From positions 1-64,000 of the forward strand of contig NC_044600.1 of NCBI RefSeq assembly GCF_901933205.1: a stretch of DNA of 64,000 nucleotides, given 5' to 3'. This stretch comes from Camarhynchus parvulus (lineage: Eukaryota; Chordata; Aves; Passeriformes; Thraupidae). The notes under the pieces were generated by a model, which did not search any database, was not told where the DNA came from, and saw only the letters and a program-made list of their open reading frames with translations. Below, piece by piece: positions 1-11,533 of this stretch (position 1 is the first letter of the stretch; every line of letters starts with the position of its first letter). The position numbers and the translations under genes were made by a program.

Positions 1-1903
1 TTATGGTCAAAAAGATTTTCTCCAAGCTGTGAAATTAAAAAAACAAAAACAAAAACAAAAAACCAAAAACAAAAACAACAACCAAAAAAAAAACTAAGTC
101 AGTCTTGTACTTAAAGGAATTTGTAATCTAGAAGTTTGTATGGACTAACTGCCAGCTCTTAGGAAATTAAACACCCTGTTATCTTTTCTTGCCCTTACAT
201 AGTGAAGCAATATAATATTTTACAATAAAATTTACCGGTTTCTAGTTCATGAACTATAAATGGTATTTGTTATGATTTTATGATGCTATTTACAGGTCAG
301 TGTTCTGAGGATAGTTCCAGCCCTCCCTTGGCCTGCTGCCCTGTGCAACCAGGCCCCTGTGCTGTGTGGCTGTAAAAGGCAGCTGATGCATCTGTTTTGA
401 AGAAACAGAGTGAGAATTGTGTGTCGAAGCTTAGTACTGGTTCCCTTTGCTGTTCAGTATTTTACACTGAATCAAAGAATATGTGTTCTGGGCTTTAGTT
501 CTTTTTTAATGGTGCCTTATCTCAGGGGAGCTGGGCAGAACTGGGTAAGTCTGATGACTAGAGAGCGTGAATAATATTGGCACAACTTTCTGTGTTTTCA
601 GTGCTCAGTCAGTGACATCTAACATAAATTGCAAAAGCTGAGGAAATGCAAGAATGCTCCTGTCATTGTGCACTTTTTAGTTTAGGTACCAAAGTGAAAT
701 GTGCAGTGATTTGAAGAAAGGTCAGCCCAACTGGAGCTAAACATCCTTTAATTAACCTTTGCAGGATGGAGGTGTTCTGAATAGGGAGCCTCTTAGTTTA
801 AAAGTTATTCAAGAAGGTCTTGAATTTATAAATTTATATCCAGGTTTTAATTGCTGTTTTTGTGGCAAAATGCTCTTTTAATCCAGCAAATACATACTCA
901 GAAATTTCACCCAGATATCCCCTCTCTTCTGTCATTTTTATTCTACCAGACCATCTAGCACCTTTCAGATTTTTTTTCCTTGACCTTTTAAAATTATCTT
1001 AATTAAATATTTAATGAGTTATCATCCAAACCTACATCTTTGGCTCTGTGCCTAATTATATTTGACAGCCTACAAATCACACATCTTAACAGCTTATCTG
1101 TTAGGCTGGCTTCCTGTAAACTCTGTGCATTATTAAACTTTATTAATGATATAATAATAATAAAAGTAAATGAATCTGTGCCTTGGAAAAGTTTGCAGCA
1201 TTATGAGTAACAAACTAGAATGTCTCCAAGAGAAATGATTGCATTGAATATCCATTTACATCTGTTCAGCTCTCACTTGCCTTTCCTGCCTGATTTCAGA
1301 GAGGGGGAATTGCTGAAATTCTAAACTAAGGGTTTCTTGTAGGTTTTTTTTTTTCAAATGTATAAAATCTCAGGTTGTTATTGCAGGTCTTAGTCATAAC
1401 TTTTGAGTTTCACCAGTAATTTGGTGTGACATCTCAGGCACCACATGGACCCAATGAGATTAGACACGGGAATTGGTCTAAGGTGAACGATTTGTCAGAT
1501 TTGCTGCTGTCCTTAAAAGACTACAAGGTATTGAAAGATACAGGTAAAACTGGGAAAATCACTGACTCGCAGGATTTCCCTTGGTAAAGGGGAAGGCAAA
1601 AAGTGGGGCTCTGCTAGTTTAGTGCCATGGGTGAGATGGCCAATATCCTGGCTGGCTCCTCAAGCCCAAGGGTCTGGCTGCCCCATATCTCGTGGTGTCT
1701 CCACTCACACGCAGACCCCCTGCAGCACCGCACACAAATAATCACAGACATAAGTGGGCTTTGCTGCCAAGCAGTGCAGGGGTAATCAAATCCAAGTGCC
1801 TTGGTTATACACCCCAATTCGAGGTGAGATACACCATCTGCAACTGCAGACGGAGTGCATATGTCCTGAAGAAATGTCACAGCCTCCTTTCTTCTGTTTC
1901 CAG
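1..1903. other. Intronic sequence upstream of the first recognised ADGRG4 exon
   Basis: No exon could be secured here. ADGRG4 is a very large receptor in mammals, and the exons for the rest of the GAIN domain and the long N-terminal region should lie here or, more probably, to the left of the window. The first 100 bases hold a CAAAA-type simple repeat. Short open stretches with splice-like ends occur (for example 765-843), but none matched a remembered GAIN-domain motif. Confidence 0.5.
33..96. repeat. A-rich (CAAAA)n low-complexity repeat
   Basis: Runs of four to nine adenines are separated by single or double cytosines. The tract could be the poly(A)-like tail of an old retroelement or a simple microsatellite; the flanks show no recognisable element. 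Confidence 0.8.
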
Positions 1904-1949
1904 GGCAATGCAGCAGTGCACTGTGTCTTTTGGGACTTCGGGAAAAACA
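1904..1949 (+). CDS. ADGRG4: ADGRG4 exon: first half of the GPS motif
   Basis: A pyrimidine-rich acceptor ends at 1903. The exon begins in phase 0 and reads [15 protein letters not shown] plus one base; C-x-F-W-D-F is the first half of the adhesion-GPCR GPS. No GT lies where the phase needs it. A GC donor (GCAAGT at 1950-1955) leaves one base that completes an Asn codon with the next exon and gives the family-like NNGLGGW. The exon is short (46 nt), and its 3' end is inferred from this junction. Confidence 0.75.
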
Positions 1950-4900
1950 GCAAGTGTTACTTGCCGAGCTGGCTCTGTCCCCAGAGGCTTTGGTTTCTTG
2001 ACGTTGCACCTTGAAACTTGAGCGTGTGCTGCTGCTTTGTGTTGATATCAACACCTCAGTACTCAATGTTATCTCCAGGGACATGGGTATGGCAGTGTGC
2101 AGTGCTGCATCTGCACAAACAAGAAGACTTTGCTAAAGAAAAAGGCAGAAATTCAATGAAATATCAGATGAACTCTTACCGTGACTTCAGGGAATACAGC
2201 AGGGGCTTTGCTGGGATTAGGTCTTTAAAATGGCTCAGACAGTCACCAGAGAGAGATAACTGTGAATTGGGTTACCTTGGAGCACGTGGGAGAGGTTTCC
2301 TCTGCAATCACTAGGAGTAGAAATGATTTGCTTGTTTTTGATCAGAATCTTAGCTTCTGAATATGTGATGCAGACCACAAAAATAGGGTCATAACATTCG
2401 GTCTTACCAGGGAAAATCTGGCTGTTTCAGTGCTGCACTCTGCCTAAACAAAGCCTCTGCCCTGTGTGTGTTTCTTTTCTTCTGTTTCCACATCCTCCAG
2501 CACAATCTCCCCCAGCACTAGGTTCTTTATCTTCTTTCTATGTGTGCAGATATGTAAATGACTTTAAATATTTCTTCATTCCACTGAAAGCTTTCATCCA
2601 AATTTTGAGGTTCTCAGGCAACTACAGAAGATGTGTTTCAGTGTGAAATCTCACTTGTGTGCTGCTAAATGACCCTGCAATCTGTACTAACTTGAGCTTG
2701 TCTTCGCACACCCTGCATGCTGCAGAGCTATAAATGATGGAGGATGACTAACTCTGCTTAAAAATCCTTTATCTTTATTACACAGATGGACTGGGTGGTT
2801 GGAATACATCGGGGTGTGAAATGGAATATACAGATATGAATTATACAATCTGTTTCTGTAACCATCTTACCCATTTTGGAGTCCTACTGGTGAGTACACC
2901 ATGAATCATCTCCCAGAAAGTTCCCGTGGTACTAAACAAAGTCATCTCTAGCTTTGGAGAAGAGATGGGAGATTCATATCTATACAAGCTCTTAGATATC
3001 TGCAATGTTGCCAAAATCAGCAATACAAAGAAAACAGTTATAATAATTTAGTGGTGTAAAGTCCTTTAAACTGCTTTGAGGCAGTTTTGTTTTACAGATG
3101 TAGTTTGTACTTTGCAGTGTAACTTAATCAACCTCAATATGTGTTGGAAATACTGTGTTAAATTTATTAACTGCCAGCGACAACTAATGACCTTCTTGAA
3201 AGTTTTATCTATGCTCCATCAGAAAGTGAAGTTTAGAATAAATATGGGAGATGTCATTATCTAGCACCTCTTATTTCTCTGTAATATAGAGAAAACTGCC
3301 CCTAAAAGCAAAATGTCAAAAGCTGGGACAACTGCCTGAGAATGGGCTGCACAAAAGGCAAAGAGACAGGCGGGTTCTAAGTAAATCAGGTACATTAAAT
3401 TGTCTATTCCTGGTAGGACACAGCCCACAGGATGGGGTGAGGCCCCACCTTTGCCTTTGGGTGCTTCCCCTGTCAGCATGACCCTGCTCCAGAGGCAAAA
3501 GCTCTCCTGGGAGTAAAATTGTGGCTTTACAGAAAGAAATTGAGATGGTTCAGATTCCAGACACTTGCTTAAGTTTTTGTTCAAGCAAGAAGAATTCAGT
3601 CTGATTTTCAGATCACACCTCACACTGTCACTTTGGTAATCAGCACAGCTACAGGTCTTCAGCAGCATCATCCATGGGACATTGGAGATGTAGGTTACTA
3701 GTCAAAATAAAAGAGAAGCTGTGTCAGGGAACAACAAAATCCTCTCAGTGTTCCTCCTGGCAGCAGCTGTGGAGAAGCAGGGCCCAGCTTCCTGTCTTTA
3801 TTTTGCAGTGGTGCTTCCTGGACAGGGAGGATCTACCATGCTCTAAGGCATTTAGCAGGTTTGTGCAGTTCCCAAGCATGGCAGCTGCCACTGAAACAAA
3901 GTAGTTTCTCCTACAAAGCGAGCTCCCAGTGAAATAATTTTGGTAAGATCTTGGAATCCATATTCAATTTGTGGTTTCTGAAGAACAGCTTTTCTAGCTT
4001 CACAACTTATTGCCGGATACTTTAAATACTGCAGGCTAATTTGCCATTTACTAGTTTGAATATTCTGTGGGACTATATGATAAGAAACACATAAATATAT
4101 TAATGGAAAATCTCCAAAAGTAGCAGTAAGCAGAACAGTAATTTCACTATGTGAAAGGAATTTTCTAAATCTGTCTTGGCAAACCACTGTGTTTCTTTAT
4201 CTTGTAACACAGGACTTGGCCAGGACAGAAATAGATGTCACACATGATCATGTGTTAACTTTGATAAGCTATGCAGGATGTGGTGCTTCTTCACTTTTTT
4301 TGGGAATAACGCTCATGACATACCTAACCCTTGAGTAAGTATGATCCTTATTCTTACACTGATTTTAATATTTCGGCAATAAGGAATTTGCACCAATTAT
4401 CAGAATGTTTGCTAGTATTTGATGCTGTGATGCATAAAAGGGAAGACTGAGAGTATAAATATTGCTTTACTTTGATGTCTGTCTGGTGCAAAATTAGAGA
4501 GATTTGAATACTTCTACTTCAATACAAGCACCTATCTGTACCGTTCAGCAATTTTTATGTTCCTAAATTTCACAAAATCATCCAATGCTTTGGATTGGAA
4601 GGGATTACTAAAAGGTCCTCTAGTTCCAGCACCTTGCCATTGGTAGGGACACTTTCCACTAGACCACATTGCTCCAAACCCTGTCCAACATGGCCTTGAA
4701 CACTTCCAGGGATAGAGCAGCCACAGCTTCTCTGGGCAACCTGTGCCAGGGCCTCACCACTCTCACAGTAAAATGTCTGTAAAGAGTAAAAATTCCTGTA
4801 ATTTCAAAAATTTACCCCTGGACATGGGTGAGATATTACATCAAGAATCTGGAATATTCCTGTGCATAGGGTTAGGGTTAGATTGCAAACCCACTCCTGT

Positions 4901-7900
4901 AGGGAGTAAATAGGCTGTAAATTGGATGATGCAGTGATAACCTTGCGGACTTTCCCCTTTCTTTTAGGAAGGTGCGGAGAGACAACCCCTCAAAAATCCT
5001 GCTCAACCTTTGTGCTGCACTGCTGATGCTGAACATGGTCTTCCTTATCAACTCCTGGCTGACCTCGTTCAACCAGCCAGGCCTCTGCATCACTGTGGCC
5101 ATGCTCCTCCACTATTTCCTTCTTGCAGCATTCACTTGGATGTGCCTGGAGTCTGTTCACTTTTATTTGGCTCTTGTTAAAGTTTTCAATGTTTATGTCC
5201 CAAAGTACATCCTAAAATGCTGCATTGCTGGCTGGGGTAAGTAGACTGAGTTCCTCTCCACTTCTGTGCTTGTCAGCTTCTCTAAGATTGGGGCATTTTT
5301 ACAGAAATAAGTGAAGACACTGAGCTCACAGAAATGTGATGCACACCCTGTGCTGTAAGGATGGATCTCTTCCCCTAGGCTGTTTAGTTTAAATTTCTTC
5401 TGTCCTGGGAGACATTAGCAGAGAGTGCTTGTTGGTCCCTGCACAGTCATATGCAACTGAAAGTGAGTGTAAGGCACTGCTTTCTTACTCCTGTTCTCTT
5501 TACAGGATGATTTATCAGGGTACCTCACATGAGTGGCAGTAATGCTGCCCACAGCCTTCACCCCTGTGTGAGGATGCTCAGAGGTGATTTTAACTCCTTC
5601 TTTGAGCCTTGTGTCCATTTTTGGCATTCTCTAACTGATTCCCATGCACAGAGTGGATTTGGCTTTCATTCATTGCTCTCCTAAGGACTTCCCTTGACAA
5701 GTATCAGAGACCTGTTTTGGGAGAAACGTACCAAAAAGAACCCAAATTCTGGTTCACCTGTTAGAAAAAGTGTTACCAGAGTCACTGACATAGAGCAGAA
5801 TTTGGGCTGTATTATTTGGGTCACCATTAGATACCGTTTTAAGGGGTTTTTTTTTTCGCTCTTGAATAGTGTGCAGCATATTATCATCCCTATCCTCAGA
5901 TCTGATGTCCCACACGATTGTTCTTAGGGGCAGCCATCCTTGATGGTGCTGTTGGCAGCAGCTGTTCTCTACAGAAAAGCCAGAACTGAAAAAAATCTGG
6001 GAAATGTGTGAAAGGGAAGACTGATTAAGCACTGCTTGGGAAACATGTGTCTCTATGAGCTCTTAAAATGCTGTGGTCTGCTTATCCTTTGACACTCAGC
6101 TTTTGTAATAATCATTTGGTTTTATTTTACCAGATTGGATCCCTTCTGGAGATGTTTGAAGGCTCAGAAACATTTTGCAAACACAGATATTTTTATGCCT
6201 ACTCATTTGTAATTTGCATAAATAAGGAGATCAAACCTGCTATGCTACCTGCTATTTAATTACAGTTGTTTCACAAGGAGCTCTGGGGGTAGAATTTGAT
6301 CCAAAGATGCACATGTCTGCTGTAATTACATCTCAGAGATTATCTGACATCTTTCCATATTCTTGATTTTTTCTTTTGAATCAAACTATTTATTTTTCTT
6401 TTGCTTTCCACATTAGGAATACCAGCTATTGTGATTACTCTTGTGCTCATTATAAATAAAGACTTCTATGGCAATGGATCACTCTCCAAGAGCCATCCTT
6501 ACAGCAATTTGTAAGTATAATACTTGAAGCTTTTTGATGGTCACCAGAATATCTGAAAAATACAAGGGATAACCAGAAATAACTCACTTTTGTCTCCTCC
6601 CTTTCATCTTTACCCTCTCCTTTCAGTGGTTCTGGTTCATAGGAACATTTTGAATGCATGGCTACTACATGGAGTAGTTTTCACATCGGTGAACTTGGCT
6701 TGAGGACAGGGAGGGTTTCTGCCAGTCAACTCCATTTTTAGTTTCTGTTCTTTCATTGCATTAATGCAGTCTAATGGGATATTTGTATGTGCTTCTGCAT
6801 GTTCTGGGTTTCTGGTAAAAATCTAAAGGCACAATGATTGCTCCAGTATTTTGCACATTTCCTTCTGTTGTTTTTTTTTTTTTTTAATGTCACTTCACAT
6901 CATTGTCTCAACATAATTTCAAGTGGTTTTATTTCAGTAGTCTCAACCTCTTCCCTTTTCCAGTGGGAAAACACTGCCTTCTTTCATCCTTTTTTAAAAT
7001 GCTTTTATATAGCAAAGAATGCTTTCATTTTTCCACCTGCTTCTTGTTTAGCACAATCACTTGTTGGTGAAGATTACCGGGAGTATTTGAGTTTTCTCTC
7101 ATCAGATAGGCTACACACATGTGACACCTCAGAGGGAAAGTTGGTCCACATCTTTAACAAAAAAGACACAAAGAAAAAAAGAAGTAAAATTCACTAATTT
7201 ATGCCTAAGAAAAAGCTAAGCAGTGGTAATGCTATTATTTAGACCCCTAGTTAAGTCATATTCAACTTGGTTTTCCTAAGGCAGCATGTCTTTGTGTTTA
7301 TACGTTATTAGGTTGTGAAACAATCATCAGGTTTATCTGAATTTGGCAGAAATATCCGTGTATTAAAGGTACCAAATTTCCATAACATCCATAAAAAAAG
7401 ACAAGTGCAGGCATTCTATGAATGTCTTCACTGGGGAAAAATAACAAGTGCAAGGGAATGCCCCTAACTAGGCATTGGATAACCATACAGAATGCTTATT
7501 TGGGGAACCAGCTTCCTGAATTTCCCCCTCACAAAACTTCTTATTGAATACTTACCTACCTTTCTTGCAGTTGCTGGATCCAGGACAACACCGTGTTCTA
7601 CATCTCTGTTGTGGCCTATTTCTTCTTAATATTTTTGATGAATACAGCTATGTTCATCACTGTTCTCCTTCAAATCCACTCTGTGAAAACAAGGACACAA
7701 AAGACATCCAGATTCTAGAAACGGGGTGCTCTCCAAGACCTCAAAAGTGCTTTCAGCCTGATGTTTCTTTTGGGGTTAACGTGGGGCTTTGCCTTTTTTG
7801 CCTGGGGAGCAGTGAGGATATTTTTCTTGTATCTCTTCAGCATTTTTAACACCTTGCAAGGTAATTTCAGAATGGAGTAGTGCTATAAACACAAGGGTTT

Positions 7901-10892
7901 AGGAATGTGAAATAACAATACATCTGTAATATCATGTCACTCAAGCATGGGGGAAGAGGAGAACTGATACTGCTTTTGTATTAGAGGCTTTAGCTATTTT
8001 AAAAGGAAAGCTCTGTTGCAGTGGGATGACAGTGTTTAGATAAGTTGCTGTGATAGGTAGACTATTAAAGACATAAATTCATGCCTTGGAAACACAGGTC
8101 CCGATAAACGCACCTTGTCAGGAACTGGCATGATCCTTTTCATCTGGGCATTAAAACGGCTGATAGAATCAACTTGCAGATTATTCTTAAACCAAATCTG
8201 CAGAAAACTCTTCCTATTACCTTCACATGCACGAAGAAGTCAGTGCAACTCTTGGCCAACATGATTATGAAATAGTAGCGTGGCTTGTGTTAGAAGAGAT
8301 CTTAAAGATCCTGATGCTGGGCCAGGGACACTTTGCCCACACAGAACACATTGGTATCAGTGGCATGACAGAAGTTTAGAAAAGGGGCAGCAGATTGGAG
8401 AACACACACATGAAAATCCATTAATCTCTCATTTCTTCTTTAGGGTTCTTTATCTTTGTGTTTCACTGCCTAATGAAGGATGAAGTAGTGAAGCAGTGCC
8501 GAGTACACTTCTGCTGGGGAAGATTTTGTCTGAGTAGTTATTCTGGTAAGCACTGAAGGGATTTGTTCAGTTGACTCATAGATCTTCGTCTGCTACTGGT
8601 GTCACATTTGTTCTGCATTAAGAAATAAGGCTCCTCTCAACAGCCCTTCTGCATTGCATTGGATAACTGTTCTTTAATAGGTCTTTATCCTCTTGCATTA
8701 ACTGCTTGTGATGTGATGACAGGGTGACAGCATGCAGTGAAAACTGCAGATTTCCAAAATGTATTTCAGCTCGGTCTCTTAATTCTGTTCTCACATGCCA
8801 TTCAGTGCTCCCTTATGTGAGCCATATTTTTGGTGGCTTTCCAGTCTTCATATAGCTGAGATTCCGAAATTTATGCAGAATACTGGGCATACAAGTTGCC
8901 ATTTTTTTATGTGCGGTAGCTGGATTTGCTCAGCCTGGGAAGAAGGGAGATGTCTTGCTGTCTTTGGCTGTCTGAGGGGCAGTTACAGAAAAGAGATGGA
9001 ATTTCAGAGGTGCACAGCAAGAAGACAAGAGGCAATGGGCCCAAGCCACAAGTGATGGAAATTCACATTATTTATAAATAAACACTCTTTTTTGCTAGTT
9101 GGGTGGCAGTGGCCCAGAGAGATGGTGGGGGGAGTCCCTCTCCTTGGAGAGTCATAATTTAGTTGGACAGATGCCAGACCCACTTGATCCAACTCTGGGC
9201 AGGAAGTTGGAGCAAAGACCTCCAAAGTTCCCTTCCAATCTAAATTATTCTAAGATTCTTTTATTTGCCAGCTCAGCAAGGAATAGCATGGGCTTATTCT
9301 GGTCTACTCCAGTCGTGTTGATTTTTTACTGAAATGTGGAAGAATTTAATAACTCTGTGTGTCTATCAAAATTAAATGATGGTATGAATGGGTATAACAA
9401 AGGAGAAGCTTAACTAGTTGGTTTTCAGGAAACCAGACTAAAAATCCTGTATTAATACCTGTGTCTTGTGACCAGCATCCCATGCACCTTGTGCTGCTGA
9501 GGAAGAGGCAGCTTTCCATTTGCAGCGGGAAAATTCAGCACAAGTGCCCTCAGTAGCAACCAGACTGTTCCCCTTTGAGCAGGAGCCAGCTCAGTGTTGT
9601 GCGATGCAATAAGGATGAGGCCGCAATTCCTACCCTTTGCATGAGTCCTGCCTCCTTCTCTGTGACCTTATCAAATTAGTATTACTAGACTGAATCCTCA
9701 AGGGGAAATAGAAGACTGAATTGCTGCTGTATAGCCTCACCTGCACAAGCGTAATGGAGCTAATGTGAAAATTAAATCAGGAACTGTGCACTGTGTGGCA
9801 CAGAGATCGCTGGCCGCTAGGCAGGAATAAGGATGACACAGAAAGCAAGCACAGGCTATTCTCCTTTCTGCTCTCTGGTACTTTGAGATGTGGCACCTGT
9901 ACATAATTTTATTTCTGCACCTCCCACTCTCTGATTTCAGACTGGAGCGGGTCAGGTGCAACTACTGAATCTACACCAAAGCATTTAAACCACAGATCAC
10001 CATCCCAGGCTTTGTGGAGTCTACGTTCTAATGGAACAAGTTCAACTTTCAATGCAGATTTGCTTCCCATGACTTCTCCAGATACGAATTTTAAGACTGG
10101 TAAGAAAAACTGCATACACTGCATAGACTATAATGGATATGTACCACAATAAATTCCATATGGTGACAGTCAAATCCTAACTAATGAAAAGAAAAAGGAA
10201 ACTTTTCACTGCTTTGTCTGTGCTAGGCTTCAGTTTGGGGATTAATGGCAATGTTACAGATGGCTTTTGCTGTACTAGGGAAAATAAGAAAGCTCTTAAA
10301 ATCCTGGGATGGCTCTTCTACAAAAGGACAGGAACTCCCTGCTCAGCTGCCACCTTAGGCACCTAAGGAATATTCTACCCTCTGCCAGCTGGCTGACACT
10401 CACATGGGACCTATTCCCAGTTAGGGAGCACCGTTGTCTTGAGATAGACTATGGTGCTCTGTAACTGGAGTTGCATTCCCAAAAGAGCAAAGATCTTGGG
10501 GATTACAGAAAGCTAAACAGGTCATGTTGTGAGCCTTTTTAAAGCAGTAGAATCCCAGCAGAAGGTTTTGCCTTCAAAGATAGAGAAATTGTTGCAGGGC
10601 TGTATTCTGAAAAAGAAATAGCACCAAACATTCCTAGTTGTTTTTTGAAAAACAATGCTGATTTCTATTATTTCTCCAAGGACATTAAAACTTCATAGGC
10701 AAGTTCTTTCTGAACACATTAAACCAAGTTATTATAATGCAAAAATATTCCCAATTCTTTCCCACAGCTGAAGTCCATTGCAACCCCAGTGCTGTATCAC
10801 CAGATGATGAGACCTACCATCCTTTTTCACGAAGAATACTGTCCATGGATACAGGGTTGCACTATCCACAGAAAGTAGGATTTTTACACTGA
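1904..10892 (+). CDS. ADGRG4: ADGRG4 (GPR112)-type adhesion G protein-coupled receptor, 3' part, with an internal TAG
   Basis: Adhesion GPCRs cut themselves at a GPS site inside the GAIN domain and signal through a tethered peptide. Nine exons were joined by splice site and reading phase: 1904-1949, 2786-2889, 4213-4334, 4968-5236, 6417-6510, 7571-7860, 8444-8545, 9941-10099 and 10768-10892. They encode the GPS (CVFWDF, then GGWNTSGC, then CNHLTHFG), seven membrane helices (TM3 with [21 protein letters not shown]6 with [14 protein letters not shown]7 with [13 protein letters not shown]) and a Ser/Thr-rich tail. The subfamily call rests on these motifs and on BRS3, HTATSF1 and VGLL1 following in the human order. 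All phases agree across the junctions. Two oddities: the first intron seems to use a GC donor, and an in-frame TAG sits at 7716-7718 between TM5 and TM6. If the TAG is real, translation would stop after TM5. The gene may therefore be newly inactive, polymorphic, or affected by a base error. The N-terminal part lies outside the window. Confidence 0.85.
2786..2889 (+). CDS. ADGRG4: ADGRG4 exon: second half of GPS with cleavage site
   Basis: The acceptor is cacag at 2781-2785 and the donor is gtgagt at 2890. The exon reads [10 protein letters not shown], then [16 protein letters not shown]. The GPS cysteines and tryptophan are present, and the self-cleavage tripeptide His-Leu/Thr falls at 2863-2871, cutting between 2868 and 2869. 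The new N-terminus THFGVLL would be the tethered agonist. The exon ends in phase 0. Confidence 0.93.
4213..4334 (+). CDS. ADGRG4: ADGRG4 exon: stalk and membrane helix 1
   Basis: The acceptor is aacacag ending at 4212 and the donor is gtaagt at 4335. It continues the tethered-agonist stalk ([20 protein letters not shown]) into TM1 ([20 protein letters not shown]). It ends with two bases of a Glu codon completed by the next exon. Confidence 0.92.
4572..4790 (-). mobile_element. CR1-type LINE, truncated 3' end
   Basis: The segment matches the antisense form of the avian CR1 3' region as I remember it: ggattggaagggattac, then agttccagcaccttgcca, then the stretch with ccttgaacacttccagggat and tctctgggcaacctgtgcca, ending in ctcacagtaaa. 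Only the end of the element is present, as is usual for CR1. It lies in the intron before the TM2-TM3 exon of ADGRG4. Confidence 0.88.
4968..5236 (+). CDS. ADGRG4: ADGRG4 exon: membrane helices 2, 3 and start of 4
   Basis: The acceptor is cttttag at 4961-4967 and the donor is gtaagt at 5237. The translation includes [20 protein letters not shown] (TM2), the first extracellular loop with NQPGLCIT (conserved Cys), TM3 with [20 protein letters not shown], and the start of TM4 ([10 protein letters not shown]). It is one of the best conserved stretches of this subfamily and is open throughout. Confidence 0.95.
6417..6510 (+). CDS. ADGRG4: ADGRG4 exon: rest of membrane helix 4 and second extracellular loop
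   Basis: The acceptor is cattag ending at 6416 and the donor is gtaagt at 6511. It reads [20 protein letters not shown], then [12 protein letters not shown], where the last codon is completed by the next exon, which opens with the conserved CWIQD. Phases agree on both sides. Confidence 0.92.
7571..7860 (+). CDS. ADGRG4: ADGRG4 exon: membrane helices 5, 6 and most of 7, with in-frame TAG
   Basis: The acceptor is cttgcag ending at 7570 and the donor is gtaatt at 7861. From 7572 the frame reads [20 protein letters not shown] (TM5), [20 protein letters not shown] and RTQKTSRF, then TAG at 7716-7718. The same frame goes on with [20 protein letters not shown] (TM6), [20 protein letters not shown] and SIFNTLQ (TM7). 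The stop is 48 codons after 7572 and TM6 starts in exactly the same frame, so this is a point nonsense change and not a frameshift. The affected position is the third intracellular loop. Confidence 0.93.
8444..8545 (+). CDS. ADGRG4: ADGRG4 exon: end of membrane helix 7 and start of tail
   Basis: The acceptor is tctttag ending at 8443 and the donor is gtaagc at 8546. It reads [20 protein letters not shown] and then [14 protein letters not shown]. The FIFVFHC-MK motif closes TM7 in this receptor family. It is open, and phase 1 at both ends. Confidence 0.92.
9103..9262 (+). mobile_element. CR1-type LINE 3' end, degraded
   Basis: The order of phrases follows the sense 3' end of avian CR1: gggagtccctctccttgg, ctgggcaggaagttgga, then gacctccaaagttcccttcc and a terminal attattctaagattct. 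It is diverged and 5' truncated, and lies in an ADGRG4 intron. Confidence 0.7.
9941..10099 (+). CDS. ADGRG4: ADGRG4 exon: cytoplasmic tail
   Basis: The acceptor is ctgatttcag ending at 9940 and the donor is gtaaga at 10100. The translation is Ser/Thr-rich ([54 protein letters not shown]). The S-L-x-S-x-x-T-S-S-T-F stretch resembles the ADGRG4 tail as I recall it. Phase 1 at both ends. Confidence 0.82.
10768..10892 (+). CDS. ADGRG4: ADGRG4 terminal coding exon
   Basis: The acceptor is cccacag ending at 10767. The frame reads [40 protein letters not shown] and H, then TGA at 10890-10892. The R-R-I-L-S segment fits the C-terminus of the family. The frame is fully open, which matters when weighing the upstream TAG. 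Confidence 0.82.
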
Positions 10893-11527
10893 TAATGAAT
10901 TTGTTTTCCTCTGCTTATCTAATGGTGGTTCCTTTTGAGACTTGTACAAACAAACATAGTTCTAAGGAATTACATCTAATGTACTGTTATCACTCTGGAC
11001 ACAATTATTGAGCTAAACATCCCATGACTCAGCTTTAGACTTCTTTAGGAGTAGCAGTACTGACCACAAGAGGATTTGGTCCCACTGTGTTTCCCAGATT
11101 AGTCCTCATGACTGGAAACAGTCCTCATCCTGAGCTGCATTCATAGTTCGTCCTCCTTTTTTTTTCCCCTTTCCACTGTCCCGATAGCCCTCTGTTTCCA
11201 TCTTCATCTGATACTTATCTCAGAATTCAATACCTGTAATACTGAGTTACAAGTGATATTTTTGAGACTGTTGGCTGACTGTCCCAGGCATGGATATCTA
11301 GAATCCTCGACCAGTATCTTTCCTTACTTTTCTGAAATGGACTTGGACCAACTTATACATGAAGAAATTGGATGCAGATTTCCAAGATGTTCCTCTCAGT
11401 TGTATGTTATTTTCAGACATGCTGTCATTGGTGCCTTCAACTTTGATTCCTAAAGAGATGTAGACATGTGTCTACATCTGAAATGTTTGAAAATGTTGCC
11501 CAGTATTTTCAAATGGAATGTGGAAAC

Positions 11528-11533
11528 AATAAA
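11528..11533 (+). terminator. Candidate ADGRG4 polyadenylation signal
   Basis: AATAAA lies about 640 bases after the ADGRG4 stop codon and is the first canonical signal there. Its use is inferred. Confidence 0.4.

Noticed and set aside
1387..1420. VLVITFEFHQ as a possible GAIN-domain exon just before the GPS
   Set aside because: A stop follows at once in frame, no matching donor is present, and the similarity is too short.
1950..1958. Ordinary GT donors at 1953 or 1955 for the first GPS exon
   Set aside because: The GT at 1953 gives the wrong phase. The GT at 1955 is a poor donor and inserts extra residues into the GPS; the GC donor rebuilds the conserved sequence exactly.
1614..2084. Long open frame on the minus strand (156 codons)
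   Set aside because: It overlaps the ADGRG4 GPS exon on the other strand and has no recognisable motif; taken as a chance frame.
4868..4881. Telomere-like (GGGTTA) repeat
   Set aside because: Only two units are present; too short to be meaningful.
7683..7718. A 36-base in-frame mini-intron (GTGAAA to TTCTAG) that would remove the ADGRG4 stop
   Set aside because: It has GT and AG ends and keeps the frame, but 36 bases is below the usual minimum for vertebrate introns, and it would delete most of the third intracellular loop. Only RNA data could revive it.
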